The notes: generated by a model not told the origin, from the letters alone. A DNA stretch of 64,000 nucleotides from Mesorhizobium shangrilense (GCF_040537815.1 NZ_JBEWSZ010000001.1:3968001-4032000), one strand, 5' to 3'; counted from the first letter of the stretch, positions 1 to 9,128 are shown. Numbers and translations are program-made.

Positions 1-2
1 AG

Positions 3-281
3 GACGAGACCGTGCATGTCGAACTGCTCAATGCGCCGGTGCCGGCGATAGCGACAATCCGGCGGATCGACGATAGCAATGCCAACGCCAGGGCGCTCTG
101 GGAGACGATGGGAAGGCCGGACTATCTCAGCCCGGCAATGGCCGATGAACTCCATGCCGTTTCAGCAATGCGGGCAGAGCACTTACCTGTGTTCTGGAGT
201 GACCGCGGTCTCGAATTCGACGTGACCGTTCCGCCGCTGGGGATCGCGGCGATCACGCTGGAGTTTGCTTCACTTGCTTGA
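3..281 (+). CDS. GH39-type beta-xylosidase, C-terminal end (partial)
   Basis: Only the last 92 codons are present, and the reading frame is open at the left edge of the window. The visible part (VRRIDDSNANARALWETMG, then a stretch ending in DVTVPPLGIAAITLEF) looks like the C-terminal beta-sandwich of GH39 xylan 1,4-beta-xylosidases, where a line about the order of spouse-like residues RxID..NA..LW..MG is typical. The catalytic barrel is outside the window, so activity cannot be judged. The next gene overlaps its stop codon, which suggests one transcription unit for glycan breakdown. The family call is from recollection of the tail motif only. Confidence 0.6.
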   Translation, partial: DETVHVELLNAPVPAIATIRRIDDSNANARALWETMGRPDYLSPAMADELHAVSAMRAEHLPVFWSDRGLEFDVTVPPLGIAAITLEFASLA

Positions 282-1623
282 GGGTTCGCCTGCCGCACTG
301 TCCGACGAAGAGCTGCTGGACCGCCTCCAGCGCGCGGCCTTCGACTATTTCCTGGAAAACGTGAACCCGGACAACGGGCTGGTCGCCGACACCTCGCGGC
401 CCAATTCGCCGGCAAGCATCGCCGTCGTCGGCTTCGCGCTGTCGTGCTATCCGATCGGCGTCGAGCGCGGCTGGATGACGCGCGCCGAAGCCGTGAAACT
501 GACACTGGCAGCCATGCGCTTCTTCCGAAACAGCGAGCAAGGCAATGGCGACGACGTCACCGGCCACAAGGGTTTCTACTACCACTTCCTCGACATGCAG
601 ACCGGCCTGCGCGTCTGGCGCTGCGAACTGTCGATGGTGGACACGGCCCTGCTGATCGCCGGCGTGCTTGTGGCGGCCACCTACTTCTCAAAAAACAATG
701 ACGACGAGCGCGAAATCCGCGAACTGGCCGAGGCGCTGTACAAGCGTGTCGACTGGCGCTGGGCACAGGGCAGCACGCCCACTTTGCGACAGGGCTGGAA
801 GCCGAAAAGCGGCTTTCTCCACTATGGCTGGGAAGGCTACAACGAAGCGACCATCCTCTATGTCCTGTCCATGGCCTCGCCGGACAGTCCGACCTCGGAC
901 GACAGCTATGCCGGCTGGACGGCCACCTATCAGTGGGAGAACATCTACGGTTACGACGTGCTTTATGGCGGCCCGTTGTTCATGCACCAGTTCTCGCATG
1001 CTTGGATCGATTTCGCCGGTATCCGCGACGCTTTCATGCGCGAGAAGAACTCCGACTATTTTGAGAACAGCCGTCGCTCGACCTATCTCCACCGCGACTA
1101 CGCGCGTCACAACCCCTATGACTATGGCGGTTATAGCGACAATCTGTGGGGGCTTTCAGCGGGGGATGGGCCGGGCGGCTTCCGGGCGAGGATAGAGCGA
1201 CGGCCTCACAGATTTTCTGGCTATGCCGCCCGTGGCGCGCCCTTCGGACCGGATGATGGAACGATCGCGCCATGGTCCTATCCAGCGTCGCTGCCTTTTG
1301 CGCCTGAAATCTGCCTGCCGGCGCTGCGTCACCTGCTGGATCGCTACCCTGGCGTGGTCAGCAATTTCCGGCTGCCGAGCGGTTTCAACCCGACCTTGGC
1401 CAACCGCCGAAAATTCGGCCGGGATGGCTGGGTGTCCGAGGGGCACTATGGGCTGGACCAGGGCATCACCGTGATGATGATCGAGAACCACCGTTCGCGG
1501 CTGCTCTGGACGTTGATGCGGTCAAATCAACACATCCGTCGCGGCTTGCTCAAGGCGGGTTTCACGGGCGGCTGGCTAGCGCAGCCCTTGAACCCGGCAG
1601 GGGGTGGCAGCGATGTCTCGTGA
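265..1623 (+). CDS. glucoamylase-family / GH144-like protein
   Basis: A 452-residue protein matching the PF10091 glycoamylase-like fold: an (alpha/alpha)6 barrel rich in aromatic and acidic patches such as GFYYHFLDMQTGLR, GWEGYNEATILYVLSM and GGPLFMHQFSHAWIDF. Relatives include GH144 endo-beta-1,2-glucanases and a domain of cyclic beta-1,2-glucan synthase, so a beta-glucan is the likely substrate. No signal peptide is visible with the TTG start at 265, which overlaps the upstream gene by 17 bp; TTG at 274 is an alternative. The downstream flavoprotein overlaps its end. Whether it is an endo-beta-1,2-glucanase or only a relative cannot be told from sequence alone. Confidence 0.75.
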   Translation: MLHLLEGSPAALSDEELLDRLQRAAFDYFLENVNPDNGLVADTSRPNSPASIAVVGFALSCYPIGVERGWMTRAEAVKLTLAAMRFFRNSEQGNGDDVTGHKGFYYHFLDMQTGLRVWRCELSMVDTALLIAGVLVAATYFSKNNDDEREIRELAEALYKRVDWRWAQGSTPTLRQGWKPKSGFLHYGWEGYNEATILYVLSMASPDSPTSDDSYAGWTATYQWENIYGYDVLYGGPLFMHQFSHAWIDFAGIRDAFMREKNSDYFENSRRSTYLHRDYARHNPYDYGGYSDNLWGLSAGDGPGGFRARIERRPHRFSGYAARGAPFGPDDGTIAPWSYPASLPFAPEICLPALRHLLDRYPGVVSNFRLPSGFNPTLANRRKFGRDGWVSEGHYGLDQGITVMMIENHRSRLLWTLMRSNQHIRRGLLKAGFTGGWLAQPLNPAGGGSDVS

Positions 1624-3142
1624 CCGGACAAAAGCCCTAGCATTCCCGATCGACCGCAACGACGTCGAACTGATCAAGAGCGCCCATCCCCCGCATTGGC
1701 GAAACCCCGACCCGACGGCGCCGTACAATCTCGTGGTCATCGGCGCCGGCCCCGCCGGGCTGACCGCCGCGCGCGAGGCGGCAAGCCTTGGCGCGAAAGT
1801 CGCGCTGATCGAGCGCGGCCTGATCGGCGGCGCTTGCGTCAATGTCGGCTGTATCCCTTCAAAGTCGCTGATCCGAACGGCAAGGCTTTATGCCGACATG
1901 CGCGATGCCGAGAATTTCGGCGGCGACACGCCAGACCGTCTTCAAGTCGATTTCCAGCGGGCGATGACAAGGATGCGGCAGATCCGCCAGAGGATCAGCC
2001 GTGCTGACAGTGCGGAGATCATAGCGTCCGAGGGTATCGACCTCTATTTCGGCGAGGCTCGATTTTCCGGGCGGGACACGATCGCGGTTGCGGACAAGAC
2101 GCTGCATTTCAGGAAGGCATTGGTCGCGACAGGCGCCCGCCCAAGCCTGCCGGCGATTCCTGGGCTGGCCGAAGCCGGCTATCTTAACAATGAGAACGCG
2201 TTCGACCTCGTGGACCGTCCGCAACGGCTGCTGGTCATCGGCGGCGGACCGCTCGGCTGTGAGGCGGCGCAGGCCTTTTGTCTTCTCGGCGTGAAAGTCA
2301 TCCTGGCGCAGCGCGATCCGATGTTCCTGCCTGGTGAAGAACGCGACGCCGCCCAGATCCTTTCGGATGCGCTGGCGCGTGAGGGGGTGGAGGTTCGCCT
2401 CAACACCGAGGTGGTGGCGGTGCGAACAGAAGGCGGGAAGAAGCTCGCCGACCTGGTGCGCGACGACGACACGACGACGATTTCCGTCGACGAGATCGTC
2501 ACCGGCATCGGCCGTTCGCCCAATGTCGACGGTCTCGACCTGGAAAATGCCGGGGTGGCATACGACGCCAACGGCATCAAGGTGGACGATTATCTCAGGA
2601 CCACAAATCCGCTGGTATATGCGGCGGGCGACGTCTGCCTCGAATACAAATTCACCCACACAGCGGAGGCAACAGCCCGCATCGTTGTGCGGAACGCGCT
2701 GTTTTTCGGCCGCAAGAGGCTGAGCGAGCTGGTCGTTCCCTGGTGCACCTATACCGATCCGGAGATCGCCCATGTCGGCCTCTATCCAGCGCAGGCACGC
2801 AAGAACGGCATCCCGGTCAAGACCTATACAGTGCTGATGCACGATGTCGCCCGCGCGGTGATGGACGGCGAGGAAGAGGGGTTCGTCAAGGTTCACGTCA
2901 AGGAAGGATCCGACCGTATACTCGGTGCGACGGTCGTCGCCAGCCATGCCGGTGAAATGATCAACGCGGTGTCGCTCGCCATCGCCTCTGGCATGGGACT
3001 GCATGCGCTGGCCGATGTCATCCATCCCTTCCCGACACAGGCGGAAGGGATCAAGATGGCTGGAGACGCCTACAGGCGGACAAGGCTCACGCCCTTCTGG
3101 ATGCGGCTGTCGCAGCGCTGGTTGGCCTGGTCCCGGCAGTGA
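1613..3142 (+). CDS. mercuric reductase-like FAD/NAD(P) disulfide oxidoreductase
   Basis: A 509-residue class I pyridine nucleotide-disulfide oxidoreductase. After an N-terminal extension of about 40 residues comes the FAD motif VVIGAGPAGLTAA, then the redox pair in GGACVNVGCIPSKSL (Cys75 and Cys80), the NAD(P) motif VIGGGPLGCEAAQ, the second FAD motif YAAGDVC and a dimerisation domain ending in HPFPTQAEG. No N-terminal heavy-metal-binding domain and no vicinal C-terminal cysteine pair are seen, so it is a MerA-like enzyme of unknown substrate, not a proven mercury reductase. ATG 1613 is preferred over GTG 1604; both lie inside the end of the upstream gene, so translation is probably coupled. 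Confidence 0.85.
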   Translation: MSRDRTKALAFPIDRNDVELIKSAHPPHWRNPDPTAPYNLVVIGAGPAGLTAAREAASLGAKVALIERGLIGGACVNVGCIPSKSLIRTARLYADMRDAENFGGDTPDRLQVDFQRAMTRMRQIRQRISRADSAEIIASEGIDLYFGEARFSGRDTIAVADKTLHFRKALVATGARPSLPAIPGLAEAGYLNNENAFDLVDRPQRLLVIGGGPLGCEAAQAFCLLGVKVILAQRDPMFLPGEERDAAQILSDALAREGVEVRLNTEVVAVRTEGGKKLADLVRDDDTTTISVDEIVTGIGRSPNVDGLDLENAGVAYDANGIKVDDYLRTTNPLVYAAGDVCLEYKFTHTAEATARIVVRNALFFGRKRLSELVVPWCTYTDPEIAHVGLYPAQARKNGIPVKTYTVLMHDVARAVMDGEEEGFVKVHVKEGSDRILGATVVASHAGEMINAVSLAIASGMGLHALADVIHPFPTQAEGIKMAGDAYRRTRLTPFWMRLSQRWLAWSRQ

Positions 3143-3287
3143 GCGCACATGGCCGGCGCGATGCGCGCCGTTCGCGCACACAAGGGCATTGCCAGAGCTG
3201 AAGGCCTTGCAGTATCGCTCCCGAACTCGCATCGAAGACACGACAGGAAGGCCAGATCGATTGCCAATCCCTAGTCCGAGCAAAGAA

Positions 3288-4466
3288 ATGCGCACATTGA
3301 TCGTGTGCAACGATCCAGCCTTCCCACCTGTCTCCGGCGCGGATCTCAGAAATTACCGCAATGCCGAGTTGGCTGCCGAATACGGGCCGGTCTGCCTGGT
3401 CTCGGTCCGGCCTCAGGCCGACCCATCGAAACCACTCGCTCCCAGGATCCATACGGCAGCGCTTGCGATCGAGGGGGAAGCCCGGACAAGCTCGATCGGC
3501 TGGTGGAGGGGGGCCGGCGAGAACCGAATCTCGCGCTCCGCCCTGACGCGCCTCGAAGCGCTGGTCCAAACGTTTCGCCCAGACAGCATCGTGGTCGAGG
3601 GCATTGCGCTGTTCAAGCTGCTGCGCCCTTTGCGCCCGCTGGCCAGCCAGCTCATTCTCGACATGCACAATGTAGAGTCCGATCTTGCGGGACAGCTGCA
3701 ACGCAACGCGTGGGGGCCGGCCGCGATCACAGCCGCGTCCGGGCTTAGACGCCTCGAAAGAAAAGCCCTTTCCATCGTCGACAGGGTCTGGGTCTGCTCC
3801 GGCCAGGATCGCGAAAAACTGAACGCTCTTGCCCAGCATGGCGCGCCGATCGATGTCGTGCCGAACGGCATCCCTCGCGCCGAGGACATTCCGTCGGTCT
3901 TGCCGGCGCAGACCACGACCGCCAACGGCTTTCCGGTCATCCTGTTTGTCGGGCATCTCGGCTACGAGCCGAATATCGATGCCGCCATGCGACTCGCCGG
4001 CACCATCCTGCCTGGCATCCGCAAGGCGCTGCCGGATGCCAGGCTCATCATCGCGGGTCGCTCGCCCCAGCCAAAGGTCGAAGCCCTGTCGGAACTGCCC
4101 GGTGTCACGCTGGTCGAGAGCCCTGGTGATCTGACGCCGCTGCTGCAGAGCGCGCACCTGACGATCGTTCCACTTTCAAGCGGCGGTGGCACGCGCATCA
4201 AGCTGCTCGAAGCGATGGCCTGGGGCGTTCCGGTGATTGCGACCCCGCTGGCGGCGGAGGGCCTCGACCTCATCGATGGTGATGAGGTGCTCCTCTCGGA
4301 ATCGGATAAAGGCCTTACACAGGCGGCCATCGCGCTTTGCAGAGATCGCGACCGCCTTGCGCGTCAGCGCATGCGTGCGCATGAGGCCGTGTGGGCGCGC
4401 TTTGGCCCTGAAGCCATTCGCAATGCCATGCGCCGCGGATTTGGACTGGACGATACCGCCAGATAA
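3288..4466 (+). CDS. GT4-type glycosyltransferase
   Basis: A 392-residue GT-B fold enzyme. The N-terminal acceptor domain begins MRTLIVCNDPAFPPVSGADLRNYR. The C-terminal donor domain contains VILFVGHLGYEPNIDAA, the nucleotide-sugar motif GGGTRIKLLEAMAWGVPVIAT and a conserved glutamate, typical of GT4 retaining transferases. No signal peptide is present, so it acts at the cytoplasmic face of the membrane. It opens a block of four glycosyltransferase genes (3.3-8.4 kb), probably for a surface polysaccharide or glycolipid. ATG 3288 was chosen because the frame upstream does not encode family-like sequence. Donor and acceptor are unknown. Confidence 0.85.
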   Translation: MRTLIVCNDPAFPPVSGADLRNYRNAELAAEYGPVCLVSVRPQADPSKPLAPRIHTAALAIEGEARTSSIGWWRGAGENRISRSALTRLEALVQTFRPDSIVVEGIALFKLLRPLRPLASQLILDMHNVESDLAGQLQRNAWGPAAITAASGLRRLERKALSIVDRVWVCSGQDREKLNALAQHGAPIDVVPNGIPRAEDIPSVLPAQTTTANGFPVILFVGHLGYEPNIDAAMRLAGTILPGIRKALPDARLIIAGRSPQPKVEALSELPGVTLVESPGDLTPLLQSAHLTIVPLSSGGGTRIKLLEAMAWGVPVIATPLAAEGLDLIDGDEVLLSESDKGLTQAAIALCRDRDRLARQRMRAHEAVWARFGPEAIRNAMRRGFGLDDTAR

Positions 4467-4519
4467 ACTCTAGGTTACTCCCGAGGGTCTAAATTTAATC
4501 ACACGTCGATGGACTGCCG

Positions 4520-6088
4520 ATGATTCCACCAATATTGCATCAGACGTGGAAGACCGACAACGTCCCCGCCCGGTTTCAGGATTATATTGAGAGCTGGAAG
4601 AAACATCATCCCGGCTGGACGATGATGTTCTGGAGCGACCGTAAACTTCTGGAATTCGTGGCCGAACACTATCCTCACTTCCTGCCTGTCTATTGTAGCT
4701 ATCAACGAGGCGTACTGCGCGCTGATGCTGGACGCTACATGCTTCTTCACCATTTCGGCGGGGTCTACGCCGACATCGACTGCGAATGCGCGGCGCCCTT
4801 CGATCCGATCATGGGCGAGGAGCGGATCGTGCTTTGCAAGGAGCCGGATTCGCATGCGTTGGTCCAAGCGAGTTTTCGCGGCCTGCCCTATCTGATCTTC
4901 AACGGCACGATGGCGAGCCCGCCCCGGCATCCGTTCTGGCTTCACGTGCTGTCGCTGCTGCCCGGGCTGGTCAATGCCAAGGAAGCGATCGACGCCACGG
5001 GGCCGTGCATGCTGACGTCGGCGCAGTGCGGCTATGATGACCAGACGGCTTTCTCCATACACCCCTCCACCCTGTTTTCCCCTCTCGATTCGGCGGGGCG
5101 TACCGACAGCCAGTCCCAAGGGCCGACCTTGTCGATCCACCACTGGGCGGGCACATGGTGGAAGGCGCAGCCGCCACCACGATTGTGGGACAAGATCCGG
5201 ACGCACGCCTATCGGCTCCGGCACCGGATGACGCGCGGCGCCCGCCTCGACGAAGTCACCGCCAAGAGCAGTGTCAGTCCTGGAGCGCTGGCGTCACCAG
5301 GACCCACGGGGCCGAACATTGCCATTCTGGTGCCGCTTCGCGACGCGGCGGATCATATCCGGCCGTTTCTCGATGCGCTGCAGGCACTCGACTACCCCAA
5401 GGACAGGATCAAGCTGGTCTTCTGCGAGGGCGACAGCACGGACGGAAGCTGGGAGACGCTGCAGGCGGCGACGGCTGCCGTCAGCGAGAAATATCGCGAA
5501 ATCAAACTGCTCCGCAAACATGTGGGAACGAGCCTTGATCGGGAAAAACGAGCGAAACCAAGGCACCAGCGGGTAAGACGCGGCGGCATCGCAAAGGTGC
5601 GAAACCATCTCATCGACCATGGGCTGGACGGCGACGACGACTGGGCGCTGTGGATTGATATCGACGTCTGGCGGTTTCCCGGCGACGTCGTGAACCAGTT
5701 GATCGGAACCGGGCACCGCATCGCCGTTCCCAATTGTGTCAAGATCGCCCGTGGCGGCAGCTTCGACCTCAACACTTTTGTCACGACCAGGCCCGACAGG
5801 GACTATCGCTACTATCGCTACATGCGTGGCGGCCTCTACCAGCCGCCTTCGACATCGCCAAACCGGCTCTACCTCAGCGACGTCAGGCATCTCGACATCA
5901 TCGGGCTCGATGCGGTCGGCGGGACCATGCTTCTGGTCGATGCGGCGCTGCACCGTGGCGGCTTGCGCTTCCCCGAGATTCCCTACCGCGACCTGATCGA
6001 GACCGAAGCCTTCGGCTTGCTTGCCAACGATCTCGGCATCAGGCCAGTCGGCCTGCCGAAGCTGGAAATCCTGCATGTTCCCTGGTGA
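4520..6088 (+). CDS. bifunctional glycosyltransferase: GT32 (DXD) domain fused to Anp1-like domain
   Basis: A 522-residue protein with two transferase modules. Residues 1-230 are a GT32-type domain (IPPILHQTWKTDNVPARF, then VYADIDCE with Asp85 and Asp87 as the metal-binding DXD). After a linker at about 235-265, residues 270-522 resemble the Anp1/GT2-like fold (IAILVPLRDAADHIRPFLDAL, FCEGDSTDGSW, WIDIDVW with Asp380 and Asp382). Anp1 proteins are known from yeast mannan polymerase; bacterial copies are uncharacterised. Two DXD sites suggest two sugar additions by one polypeptide. A decayed copy of its 3' end lies at 7234-7386. Confidence 0.8.
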   Translation: MIPPILHQTWKTDNVPARFQDYIESWKKHHPGWTMMFWSDRKLLEFVAEHYPHFLPVYCSYQRGVLRADAGRYMLLHHFGGVYADIDCECAAPFDPIMGEERIVLCKEPDSHALVQASFRGLPYLIFNGTMASPPRHPFWLHVLSLLPGLVNAKEAIDATGPCMLTSAQCGYDDQTAFSIHPSTLFSPLDSAGRTDSQSQGPTLSIHHWAGTWWKAQPPPRLWDKIRTHAYRLRHRMTRGARLDEVTAKSSVSPGALASPGPTGPNIAILVPLRDAADHIRPFLDALQALDYPKDRIKLVFCEGDSTDGSWETLQAATAAVSEKYREIKLLRKHVGTSLDREKRAKPRHQRVRRGGIAKVRNHLIDHGLDGDDDWALWIDIDVWRFPGDVVNQLIGTGHRIAVPNCVKIARGGSFDLNTFVTTRPDRDYRYYRYMRGGLYQPPSTSPNRLYLSDVRHLDIIGLDAVGGTMLLVDAALHRGGLRFPEIPYRDLIETEAFGLLANDLGIRPVGLPKLEILHVPW

Positions 6089-6112
6089 GGCGGCCGCTGC
6101 AATTCCCAAGGG

Positions 6113-6129
6113 AAAGCGCTACGCGCTTT
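6113..6129. terminator. bidirectional hairpin terminator
   Basis: AAAGCGC, loop TAC, GCGCTTT form a perfect 7-bp stem with T-rich flanks on both strands. It sits between the convergent ends of the GT32-Anp1 gene and the exostosin-like gene. Confidence 0.6.
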
Positions 6130-6143
6130 TCTCGAAAACCGTT

Positions 6144-7127
6144 TCACACTTGTCCCGAAGCTGTTCTGAGTTCCTGGCGAAGAGGTTCCAGCCAGGCTTG
6201 CGGGCGTAGACGCTCCCAAACATAGTTCCGCTCCGTCAGATGCGCGACCTCCGCTATCCAGCGGGCCGGGGCATCAGGGTTCGCAACTTCGTGCCAGTTG
6301 TCGACGATAATGACAGGCAAGCCTTCGTAGAGAGGATCGAGCGGCGAGGTCTTGGTGACCACGATGCAGCCGAGGTAAAGCAGCTCCCACGTCCGGTGGC
6401 AGTCCAGCCCGTTACCCTCGGTGGAGAGGACGAGCGGGTATTGCGAATAGAGCTTCCAGATCTCGCGTTGCGATACACGTCGCTTCAGGAAATCGATGTG
6501 GGGGCATGCGTTCAGTGCTTCAAGCAACTCCCGGCGCTGCCTGGAGCCTTTGCTGATGCTGAAATCACAGAAAATCCTGAGCGGGTGACGGTCCATACTA
6601 TCATGCCGTATAGCTTCCAATTGCCTCACAAGCCCCATCGGTGTTGCGAAAGAGCGAGGCGTGTGGAGGTCGAGCCCGATCGGAAAAGGCTTGATCCTGG
6701 GATGATCGCCATCGCAGTTCTGGCTGTACCAGGACACCAGGAAAGGGTTGGCGAACAGCCGCTCGACGGTGTCCTTTGCTACGTCCGACGGCACTGATGC
6801 GTCGCCATCGGTCGTCAGCAGGATGAAGGGAGCCTCGATGGTCGGAAGGACAACCTTGGCGAACGTATCGAGGTCGCAGCCCTGCGTATACCTGGCCCGA
6901 GTGCTCAGCCGCACCCAGACCAAGCCATGCGCGCCACTATAATGTTGTTGGAAGAATAGTTGGGACTGCGTGGATTCAGTCGGTTCGTAGCGATACCAAT
7001 CTGGCCCGGCGAAATCGCAGAAATGGCCGATGCCCTTTGACCACAGGACAGGCGGAACGCCGAGAAACCTCAGCGTCCTGGAGCGAACGGCCCCTTTGAA
7101 TTTTGCCCACCAGCGCGACATGCCCAT
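6144..7127 (-). CDS. exostosin-like glycosyltransferase-family protein
   Basis: A 327-residue protein without a signal peptide. The C-terminal half carries exostosin/GT47-like features: FPIGLDLHTPRSF, a motif FCDFSISKGSRQRRELLEAL, VLSTEGNGLDCHRTWELLYLGCIVVTK and PLYEGLPVIIVDNW. These resemble the part of exostosin-like proteins in which a conserved acidic residue precedes choice of a display site. The function is inferred from these motifs and from neighbouring glycosyltransferase genes; donor and acceptor are unknown. It converges on the fusion gene upstream. Confidence 0.65.
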   Translation of the reverse strand: MGMSRWWAKFKGAVRSRTLRFLGVPPVLWSKGIGHFCDFAGPDWYRYEPTESTQSQLFFQQHYSGAHGLVWVRLSTRARYTQGCDLDTFAKVVLPTIEAPFILLTTDGDASVPSDVAKDTVERLFANPFLVSWYSQNCDGDHPRIKPFPIGLDLHTPRSFATPMGLVRQLEAIRHDSMDRHPLRIFCDFSISKGSRQRRELLEALNACPHIDFLKRRVSQREIWKLYSQYPLVLSTEGNGLDCHRTWELLYLGCIVVTKTSPLDPLYEGLPVIIVDNWHEVANPDAPARWIAEVAHLTERNYVWERLRPQAWLEPLRQELRTASGQV

Positions 7128-7233
7128 CGGTAACGCTTAGCCCAGCGACCGATGTCGTTGCAACGCCCTGGACGACCCTCCCTGCTCGGACGTCGGGCCG
7201 CAACTCGCGTTTCAGCAGGCAAGCGCCGCCTTC

Positions 7234-7386
7234 GTTGACGCGGCCTTGCACCGAGGCAGCCTTCGTTTTCCCGAAATTCCCTATCGCGATCTCATCGAGA
7301 TCGAAGGTTTTGGCGCTCTCGCCAATGACCTTGGCATCAGGCCGGTCGGACTTCCCAAGCTGGGGATATTGCACGTGCCCTGGTGA
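7234..7386 (+). pseudogene. 3' remnant of an Anp1-like glycosyltransferase gene
   Basis: This frame reads VDAALHRGSLRFPEIPYRD and ends GLPKLGILHVPW-stop. It matches the last 50 residues of the intact fusion gene (4520-6088) at nearly every position, with the same stop context TGGTGAG. Upstream of 7234 the frame no longer matches, and there is no start or catalytic domain. It is therefore a decayed or recombined duplicate, oriented like the parent and separated from it by the inverted exostosin-like gene. Confidence 0.85.
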
Positions 7387-7409
7387 GCGGCCCGAGGCGA
7401 GATTGGGGT

Positions 7410-8396
7410 TCAGCCTAGAGCCTTGCGCAAGCGTCTCAGTTTGGTCCGCAGGAAGGCGACGCGACCAAACGGCAGCGATGGCCGGGCCGACAATGGGCTC
7501 TGCCGTTCGCGCATGCGTTGATGCACAAGCGCCACCAGACGACACTCTGCCGACGCGTTCAATCCCTGAATGCGCCTGGCCAGACACTCGGGCAGTGGGT
7601 TCGCTCGCCAGGCGAAATAGGCTTCATAGGCTTGCGGCGTTCCGATCAGATGATGAAGGTAAGAGGCGAGATCCGCGGGGCTGCTGAAGGCCGAGGCGTT
7701 GATATACGAGTTGGCAGGAACGAATTCGTCGACATTCGGGGCGCCTAGATAGATCGGCACGGTGCCAGCAATCAGCGGATCATAAATTTTTTCGGTCACG
7801 TAGTCCGGAGAGATCGAATTCTCCAGGGCAAGGCAGAATCGGTACCGTGCAATGGTTTCGATCTTCGTTTGCCGGCCAAGATCAGGCCCTTCGATCGTTC
7901 GGGTGGGATTATGCCGCCCGTAGGCGTCGACTCCGATATGCCGGGCAAGTTCTGCCGCAAACGCGACGCGGCCGCTGCGATCGACCGCTGCCGATTGGAA
8001 ATGCACGGCGGGGGCGCTTTCCGTCTTTGGCAGCCTTGGACCGCTTTGCGCAGCCTCCCACCATTTCGAACTCGGCAGGTAGGGCCGCCACACATCCGAC
8101 CCGGACTCATGAGTCATCGTGATGTCGAAATTCCGCATGAACCCGGCGTCGGCCATCAAGGGGTAGTTCTCCCGGCTTTCCATCGACCAGCCCACCCAAT
8201 ATTGGCCAGGATATTTGCGAGCGTCGCGTATCTCGCGAAAATCCGGAAGATGGAAGAGCACCGCCGTTGCCTCGGAGAGACGGCGGCGGTCGACGCTCCA
8301 TCGCACCGGCAGCGCACAGTGTGGAATGGCGGCGATGTTGACTGGTTTGCCAAAGAACGAGGTATAGAAAAGAAAAAGCGGCTCGTCTGCCTGCAT
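7410..8396 (-). CDS. GT10 family alpha-1,3/4-fucosyltransferase-like protein
   Basis: A 328-residue protein with the GT10 donor-binding signature: YRFCLALENSISPDYVTEKIYD, then PIYLGAPNVDEFVPANSYIN. The N-terminal acceptor domain includes GWSMESRENYP. GT10 enzymes transfer L-fucose from GDP-fucose to N-acetylglucosamine or similar acceptors. The basic tail (RTKLRRLRKAL) may contact the membrane, as in other bacterial GT10 proteins. It closes the glycosyltransferase island. No GDP-fucose synthesis genes are in the window; a probable fucose breakdown locus is 35 kb away. Confidence 0.85.
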   Translation of the reverse strand: MQADEPLFLFYTSFFGKPVNIAAIPHCALPVRWSVDRRRLSEATAVLFHLPDFREIRDARKYPGQYWVGWSMESRENYPLMADAGFMRNFDITMTHESGSDVWRPYLPSSKWWEAAQSGPRLPKTESAPAVHFQSAAVDRSGRVAFAAELARHIGVDAYGRHNPTRTIEGPDLGRQTKIETIARYRFCLALENSISPDYVTEKIYDPLIAGTVPIYLGAPNVDEFVPANSYINASAFSSPADLASYLHHLIGTPQAYEAYFAWRANPLPECLARRIQGLNASAECRLVALVHQRMRERQSPLSARPSLPFGRVAFLRTKLRRLRKALG

Positions 8397-8536
8397 GAAC
8401 GCACACCTTCAGCGCAATGCCCCGCGCTCCGCTTTACGCTCCTGTTCCAGCTTGTGGAAGGTATTCTTTCAACGCCTCGGATCAATGGCCTGCGAATGTC
8501 AGGCGGCGGTCTCGCCACGCAACCGCGCGGGCCTGC

Positions 8537-9124
8537 CTAGTCGTGAAGGTCGCGCGAGATCGGTGGTCCGACCGAAAAATCGGCGAAGGTCACCTCAAAA
8601 CCCTCGCGCTGCGGCGAGCAGCACATCATGCCGACATCGACCGTTTTCGAAGGCGGGAAATAAGCGAGGCGTACCGGCTTCCAGTGCCCCTCGGCAGCAT
8701 CGAGATACTGGACGCGGATCGTCTCCGCGTGGCGGGTGAGCCGTATCCTCACACCGTTCGGATCGGCCGGAATGGTGGCCAGCGACCAGTCCGAAGCGTC
8801 GTTGGTGACCACGACGGAAAAATACATCAGGCCATCCGTGTATTCGATGCCAGCCTTGATCCAGTGCGTCTCGCTCAGCCGGACCATCAGCCCAGCCTGG
8901 TCGTAGAGCACCTCGTAGTTTCCCTTGACCGTGACCTCTGCACTGAAATCGCCTTCGACCGTTTGGTGGAGGAAATGGCCGTTGTCGCGCCAGAAATCGT
9001 AGAAGGTCTCCCGCCAGAAGTCGGTTTCCTTGCCGGTGCGAACATGGTGCGTATTGCCGGCCGCCGTGTGATGCGGCGGCGGATTGAGCCAGGTCAGGCC
9101 GTCAACGGGAGATTTCTCCGTCAT
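8537..9124 (-). CDS. DUF1349 (regulation of enolase-like) protein
   Basis: A 195-residue protein with the DUF1349 concanavalin-like beta-sandwich pattern: TDFWRETFYDFWRDNGHFL near the N terminus, then GDFSAEVTVKGNYEVLYDQAG, KAGIEYTDGLMYFSVVVTND, and a C-terminal GMMCCSPQREGFEVTF. Proteins of this family have no established enzymatic role. ATG at 9124 begins the family-like sequence. It lies 4 bp after the aldehyde dehydrogenase gene and is surely co-transcribed with it. Confidence 0.8.
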   Translation of the reverse strand: MTEKSPVDGLTWLNPPPHHTAAGNTHHVRTGKETDFWRETFYDFWRDNGHFLHQTVEGDFSAEVTVKGNYEVLYDQAGLMVRLSETHWIKAGIEYTDGLMYFSVVVTNDASDWSLATIPADPNGVRIRLTRHAETIRVQYLDAAEGHWKPVRLAYFPPSKTVDVGMMCCSPQREGFEVTFADFSVGPPISRDLHD

Positions 9125-9128
9125 ATGA

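Noticed and set aside
1859..3310. Long open frame on the minus strand (483 codons)
   Set aside because: It lies antisense to a complete disulfide reductase gene; high GC at third positions keeps the opposite frame open and the product has no family-like motifs.
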